Source: Candidatus Daviesbacteria bacterium
GTDB taxonomy: Bacteria; Patescibacteria; Microgenomatia; Daviesbacterales; UBA10151
DNA length: 26,560 nucleotides
Reading direction: 5' to 3'
Assembly (NCBI GenBank): GCA_016187025.1
Contig: JACPKM010000010.1
Location: forward strand, 1 to 26,560
Part shown: positions 23,901 to 26,560 of the stretch, piece after piece
Layout of the letters: each line of letters starts with the position of its first letter
Numbering within the stretch: the first letter of the stretch is position 1
Translations under genes and position numbers: made by a program
The notes under the pieces: model-generated
Databases searched by the model: none
What the model saw: only the letters and a program-made list of their open reading frames with translations
What the model was told of the DNA's origin: nothing

Positions 23901-24429
23901 CACTCAGCTTTATGCAGAAGAACAGGCAGAATCAGAGCGGAACAGTAATATTAGGGATATATATTCTCTCGGCTTAGAAAAAACCGAAAGAGATAAAATG
24001 CTATCAATCTACGGTATTGACTCCAAAGAAGCAGAGATTTATATAATCAAATCCTTAAACGTTACAAATAGAAGCAAGGTTTTAAAAGATTCCTTAAAAG
24101 GCATGGATAACGAAACATTCAAACAGACCGCAGCAACTATGGCCCAAAACGAGCTACTCACTACTGGTGTGACTGAAGTATGGGAAAAGAATGGTGATAT
24201 AAGCTCAGGACAAAAAAGATTATTAGATCAATTGATTAAACAGGCCAAGAATCCTGCGGCTTATGCAGCACCAAAAGCCAGGAAGCTTAAGTTTTTACCT
24301 ATTAGGAAAATTAGTCCAACTATCAAAAAAATTATACCTGTAAAAATTTCAGTTCCTAAGTTACGAACCCAGGATTTTAAACCCTTAACGTATAAGAAAA
24401 TAACGCCACGATCCTGGGGGTCCCTATGA
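20917..24429 (+). CDS. 1170-aa phage internal-virion/polyvalent-type protein
   Basis: The largest gene in the window. The N-terminal 250 residues are helical with Gln/Phe-rich repeats. The middle has an IIPRRRDYYRHF motif near residue 420. WLNSRVKANVILGNLKSSIAQIFN follows near 575, then YADDITRNMVGGRGVGEPPLAQKSKMFQIIAPFQLEV near 690-725. This series recalls the helical domains of large phage polyvalent/internal virion proteins (ADxxVR...G..P..Q.....F..F). After 940 comes a charged coiled coil (EKKRELQKLIDEKKKEL), and the last 60 residues are strongly basic. I see no nuclease, protease, transglycosylase or Walker motif. It probably enters the cell with the DNA or lines the head (inference). 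Its stop overlaps the next ATG (ATGA). Confidence 0.55.
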   Translation: MDNFKNKAQSFANSVIERLIVGNKPQIDPARLQAGVQNLSQRFQTFAKNAPSFTRSIQSRIANEVLQPKLQGLRFISPSEVAKNKFQEAQKKAESFQAATSRFKSSIGDFSSLRPKIAEFTQDFQNRLQNVNERYIQPAVNYAQNVAEFAQGQGPRAERFKEIAQNNEFLRGLSPNASGQDLFNTVMSVNPIGAAGKALNPAQKAAMTKMKNLLTYTNDLVQRGMPKAQAEKMGFKQAQEWIKNFDSSGQKGLEFMEEMGREAKQQFVKWQQPKQVKTASFVNVDGLVDLSGFSAGFRDVFRNFQKVYGKKYAEVKQTLLDPFDAAKGQFVRENESWAKALSDNVVKKFSIHKGTKESAAIQQFGEGLRDYPSLVKEFGDSKAKQIVESDKFFRSAYDQLLDEVNRVRKAIYPSDPEKIIPRRRDYYRHFKEMAEGFQGLANIFDTPAGIDSTLAGISYRTEPKSRFLSFAQKRKGDWTSYDAVGGFIDYVKSANYSKFIDPQIGKFRDLADSLAAATTEGTKEPGKLNNFILFLNRFADDLSGKTNPLDRTIQEWIPGGRQSFKALAWLNSRVKANVILGNLKSSIAQIFNVPQGIANAGIGPSVKGFGRAIAGIFDKDNAIKQSTFIAERYSKAFDQFDRGLLANPKRFAVWITQVLDEAGTNYIWQSHYAKALAENIPNPVKYADDITRNMVGGRGVGEPPLAQKSKMFQIIAPFQLEVTNLWWVMKDFVDERAFQKLAKFAVASYVFNRAAEQIRGSGVSFDPLEAMIDAFKTFREEKEKGKGALKAGGRLAGEVLSNVPLGQSLAAVYPQYGFKVGDTQLPTRKEFFGKEDPTRFGTGLIGVVGGGLQDPLYKVLPPFGGQQIKRMVEGSQAIKEGGTYTASGNLRYPVSPGLGPVLMGPSAGDRAGTAALGPKQTEQYIRMINSGISPEQAYTIFEKKRELQKLIDEKKKELESKKPKTKPEIDVSIQDLLPQLVKKAGAADAAEQNLITQLYAEEQAESERNSNIRDIYSLGLEKTERDKMLSIYGIDSKEAEIYIIKSLNVTNRSKVLKDSLKGMDNETFKQTAATMAQNELLTTGVTEVWEKNGDISSGQKRLLDQLIKQAKNPAAYAAPKARKLKFLPIRKISPTIKKIIPVKISVPKLRTQDFKPLTYKKITPRSWGSL

Positions 24430-24581
24430 CACAAATAAAATGTATAAATTGTGAAAAAATCTTTATTTTTGGAACTAAGGACCAGGAATATTTTAAGCAA
24501 AATCAGTGGCCGGAGCCTAAACGGTGCAAAGCATGCAAACAGGAAGTAAATAACAGGAATCTGTACAGGAGAGGTATCTAA
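24426..24581 (+). CDS. 51-aa zinc-ribbon protein
   Basis: A short ORF overlapping the 1170-aa gene by 4 bases and the next start by one base (TAATG). The sequence KCINCEKIFIFGTKDQEYF followed by PEPKRCKACK matches the small treble-clef/zinc-ribbon family (zf-trcl type), in which C-x2-C, an F-x-x-Q-E-x-F-Y-like stretch and C-x2-C bind one zinc. Function of the family is not known; nucleic-acid or protein contact is likely. Confidence 0.8.
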   Translation: MTQIKCINCEKIFIFGTKDQEYFKQNQWPEPKRCKACKQEVNNRNLYRRGI

Positions 24582-24880
24582 TGGCAAGCTTACAACAATT
24601 AGAGAGAGACTGGTTGCTGGCTAGGGTAAACCCCGGCACAGCCCAAGTTACAAACGACCAATTAAAAAGAACTTATTTTAATGGTCAATCTTTTACAGGA
24701 ACGTTAAGAGACCAGGAAAAGCAGTGGTTGCGTAAAGTAATCACAGACGCGTTAGGCACTCCAAGTAATACCCCATATCTGGGAACCTTACTTATTGAGA
24801 CACTTGTAGCCTTAGGTGTTACACCTACTAAGTTTATGAATGAGAATTGGAGATTGTTATTTATTAATTATAATCCTTAA
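24581..24880 (+). CDS. Hypothetical protein, possible minor structural protein
   Basis: A 99-aa soluble protein with a good AGGAGAGG ribosome-binding site. It contains two similar helical units, LQQLERDWLLARV near the start and LRDQEKQWLRKVI near residue 45, suggesting internal duplication. The C-terminal half is more hydrophobic (YLGTLLIETLVALGVTPTKF). I do not recognise a family. Short repeat units of this kind occur in phage appendage proteins, but this is a loose comparison. Confidence 0.6.
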   Translation: MASLQQLERDWLLARVNPGTAQVTNDQLKRTYFNGQSFTGTLRDQEKQWLRKVITDALGTPSNTPYLGTLLIETLVALGVTPTKFMNENWRLLFINYNP

Positions 24881-24898
24881 GGAAGGAGGTGTTTAAAA

Positions 24899-25264
24899 AT
24901 GGGAAGATTAATGAGTTTTGATAATATTGACGAAACAACAAAAAGGGAAGGCGAAGAACTGCAAAGAAAACTTGGGGTAAGATGGGTTGCCCGAGATTGG
25001 GCAGCTTTCCGTGTTTCTAAATTTACAGCTAGAGATAAGGTGGTTCAGCAGGAAAAACTTAAAAATTTACAGCCTGTAAATATGCCGGACAGAAACCAGC
25101 AAGTTTGGGCTAGAAAATTAGGTTCTGTAAACGATAGCCAGGCAAGTAGGATTAATGAACGAATCCATGACGCTTCAGCAGAAGCTAGAAGGTTTGAGCT
25201 GGAACAGAAAAAATGGGACCAACAGGCGCAAGAAGTTTTAAAAGATAGCAAATGGGGAGGTTAA
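24899..25264 (+). CDS. Hypothetical charged helical protein
   Basis: A 121-aa protein preceded by an ideal AAGGAGGTG ribosome-binding site, the strongest in the rightward operon, so high expression is likely. It is hydrophilic and mostly helical, with Arg/Glu/Gln-rich ends (ARRFELEQKKWDQQAQEVLKD) and several Trp residues. No motif is recognised. It could be a scaffolding or minor virion component given its place. Confidence 0.65.
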   Translation: MGRLMSFDNIDETTKREGEELQRKLGVRWVARDWAAFRVSKFTARDKVVQQEKLKNLQPVNMPDRNQQVWARKLGSVNDSQASRINERIHDASAEARRFELEQKKWDQQAQEVLKDSKWGG

Positions 25265-25267
25265 AAA

Positions 25268-25618
25268 TTGGCTGATTTCAATCAAGACAGATGGGAAACA
25301 ACTGTTTCGTTTAAGGACCGGGCCATTAAAAACTTAGGACGAAAACCGAAACAACCTAAGTCAAAGACAATTAAAAACTGTCTAAATTGTCAGACGGGGT
25401 TTGTATGCCGAGGAACAGCAGTCCGTTGTGAGAATTGCCGTTATCTGGTAATCAAAGAGCGTCAGCAGTTAAAAGGGCTTTTAAAAAAGCATAATTATAA
25501 CCATTGTGTTAGGTGCCAGGAGCCACTAAACGGACAGCGGATTACCTGCGAAGGTGAAGGAGGAAATGTTCAGAACTATTGTTTACCATGTTATAAAGAG
25601 GCCTTATTCGAGGACTAG
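25268..25618 (+). CDS. Double zinc-ribbon protein with TTG start
   Basis: A 116-aa basic protein starting at TTG 25268, supported by GGGGAGG seven bases upstream. It has two zinc-binding modules: CLNCQTGFVCRGTAVRCENC near residues 38-57 and HCVRCQEPLNGQRITC...NYCLPCYKE near 80-112. The first module resembles the ribbon in the early proteins at 18462 and 18677 (CLNC, FV, R, C-x2-C). It is likely to bind nucleic acid or act as a regulator. A hairpin covers its stop codon. Confidence 0.7.
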   Translation: MADFNQDRWETTVSFKDRAIKNLGRKPKQPKSKTIKNCLNCQTGFVCRGTAVRCENCRYLVIKERQQLKGLLKKHNYNHCVRCQEPLNGQRITCEGEGGNVQNYCLPCYKEALFED

Positions 25619-25648
25619 CATAGCAGTTTCAAGCTGCTGGTTTGCTAG
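25615..25648 (+). terminator. Two-part hairpin after the double zinc-ribbon gene
   Basis: Outer arms CTAGCA/TGCTAG and inner arms AGCAG/CTGCT fold around TTTCAAG. The hairpin overlaps the stop codon at 25616-25618. There is no U-tract directly after it, so termination would be weak; it may be an mRNA-processing or stability element. A TTGACA (25650-25655) follows, but the nearest TATACT is 21 bases away, so a promoter is doubtful. Confidence 0.35.
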
Positions 25649-25759
25649 CTTGACAACTTTTCCTAGGCCGTTATTCTATACTAGCTTAAGAAAAAATTCG
25701 CATGGGTGGCCTTAAGCGCTTTTCTAAAAGTAACTATCTACTGCCCATGCACCAAAACT

Positions 25760-26494
25760 ATGGATGAAAACATTGCCCAGCCTATTTACCGAGACACACC
25801 ACCTACTGATTCTTATGATGAATCTACGCAACAGCAGGAGGCTCAGAGTGAGCAGGTTTCCCAGGAAGACCAGATAAGTGACTCAGATTTTGAAGCAGCA
25901 AAAGACTTGATTCCGCAGGATGATTATCGGTCCAGTCCTACATTTTATGAAACGCTAGCCTTTTTAGGTATTCCGGCAAACAATGACTATCTGGTAAAAG
26001 AAAAAGTTTCAGACGTGGTTGATTTTGCAGTCATTAAATCTAAGAGCAACCAGATCGAGGATATATTAGGAACCATCAGGGCACTGGAAGACCGAATGAC
26101 CACGCCCTTACCTGGTGAGAGCCGTTTGGATCGGTTGGCTAATTATGTCAGAATCCTTATGAAACAAAATGGCCTGAATGAGAAATTCGGAAAGTTGTTA
26201 AGCGCTTATGAGAAGCCAAAGACTACAAAGGAAGATTTGAGCCCTGAGGATCAAAGGACAATGAAAGAGAAAAATTTAAGCTTAAAATCTTGTGAGATTT
26301 GCAGTACCGATGTCATGGTTAGGGATGTCAGAAAAAGACCGTTATGTTCAAAATGCACGGTTTTAGAGCCACTAATTAAAAAATATCAATCTTTTCAAAA
26401 AGGCGGACTAACCAAAGCTGAAAAAAAGAGCATTTTAGAATCTCACACAACACGATTTGGAAGGAATTATGGAAAACCAAGAAAACAAAACTAA
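25760..26494 (+). CDS. Acidic protein with C-terminal zinc ribbon
   Basis: Start ATG 25760 gives 244 aa; the frame also opens at GTG 25706, and neither start has a good ribosome-binding site. The first 50 residues are acidic and Gln-rich (probably disordered). A helical middle region follows (FYETLAFLGIPANNDYLVKEKVSDVVDFAVI...). The C-terminal part has CEICSTDVMVRDVRKRPLCSKC, a C-x2-C...C-x2-C ribbon, and a basic end. I do not recognise a family. It is the fifth zinc-ribbon protein of this element. Confidence 0.65.
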   Translation: MDENIAQPIYRDTPPTDSYDESTQQQEAQSEQVSQEDQISDSDFEAAKDLIPQDDYRSSPTFYETLAFLGIPANNDYLVKEKVSDVVDFAVIKSKSNQIEDILGTIRALEDRMTTPLPGESRLDRLANYVRILMKQNGLNEKFGKLLSAYEKPKTTKEDLSPEDQRTMKEKNLSLKSCEICSTDVMVRDVRKRPLCSKCTVLEPLIKKYQSFQKGGLTKAEKKSILESHTTRFGRNYGKPRKQN

Positions 26495-26560
26495 AGTGCT
26501 GATGATGATTCAAAGTTATATCCTAGGCTCTCTCATGGTTAATAACGGTGATAATGAATA
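26469..26560 (+). CDS. Partial ORF at the right edge
   Basis: Starts at ATG 26469 within the end of the previous gene, with GGAAGGAA upstream, and is open to the window edge (30 codons, MENQENKTKVLMMIQSYILG). Too short to identify. The operon continues beyond the window. Confidence 0.45.
   Translation, partial: MENQENKTKVLMMIQSYILGSLMVNNGDNE

Noticed and set aside
25702..25767. 21-codon leader peptide overlapping the start of the acidic zinc-ribbon gene
   Set aside because: No ribosome-binding site and no attenuator-like structure follow it; it may be chance.
1..26560. UGA recoded as glycine, as in some Patescibacteria lineages
   Set aside because: Many genes end at UGA at the expected family length or at tight overlaps (for example 12988, 24429 and 7230), so UGA is a stop here.
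1..26560. CRISPR array or cas genes
   Set aside because: No regularly spaced direct repeats of CRISPR length and no Cas-like proteins were seen.

Overview
The window looks like a chromosomal stretch of an AT-rich bacterium, most likely a Candidate Phyla Radiation (Patescibacteria) member carrying two integrated elements. This assignment is inference. It rests on gene content: large serine recombinases sitting on tRNA genes, a TraG/VirD4-like N-terminus of the type common in these genomes, a DUF4173 membrane protein, a CBS/hibernation-factor-like protein, and the standard genetic code with UGA as stop. No rRNA or core ribosomal operon is present to settle the lineage.

Layout. (1) Positions 1-3201 are the right end of an integrated element. 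They hold the N-terminus of a probable conjugation ATPase, an unrecognised gene, a small ORF and a large serine recombinase whose last codons lie inside a tRNA-Lys(TTT) gene. A 30-bp perfect palindrome overlaps the recombinase-operon promoter. (2) Positions 3202-12940 look like host chromosome: an ATP-grasp ligase, a secreted protein, a frameshifted ECF sigma factor with a membrane partner (probable anti-sigma), a Tat-exported protein, a REP-associated tyrosine transposase between inverted REP-like hairpins, a remnant of a second anti-sigma-like gene, a cellulose-synthase-like GT2, a CBS protein with a C-terminal S30AE-like domain, and a DUF4173 protein. (3) tRNA-Glu(TTC) at 12941-13017 is the integration site of a second element that runs off the right edge.

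The second element (about 13.0 kb to beyond 26.56 kb) has the organisation of a temperate phage. A leftward early/replication operon (18985 to 12988) encodes two paralogous zinc-ribbon proteins, a lambda-O-like replication initiator with iteron-like repeats inside its gene, a T7-gp4-type primase-helicase, a bS21 ribosomal-protein homologue, several small unknown proteins and the serine integrase. A 624-bp divergent control region (18986-19609) holds candidate leftward and rightward promoters, an 18-bp perfect palindrome, repeated CTAAAAT half-sites, and an intrinsic-terminator-like hairpin in both leaders. The rightward operon encodes a Met-rich 47-aa protein, a Gln/Ala-rich coiled-coil protein, a 1170-aa protein resembling phage internal-virion/polyvalent proteins, and several small proteins including more zinc ribbons. 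No terminase, portal or capsid gene is visible, so the phage call rests on integrase, replication and organisation.

The most interesting points are the phage-borne bS21 homologue, the two-sided terminator-in-leader control region, the iterons inside the O-like gene, the CBS-S30AE fusion, and the two unrelated recombinases that share the same 'small ORF + recombinase + tRNA-derived C-terminal tail' design.
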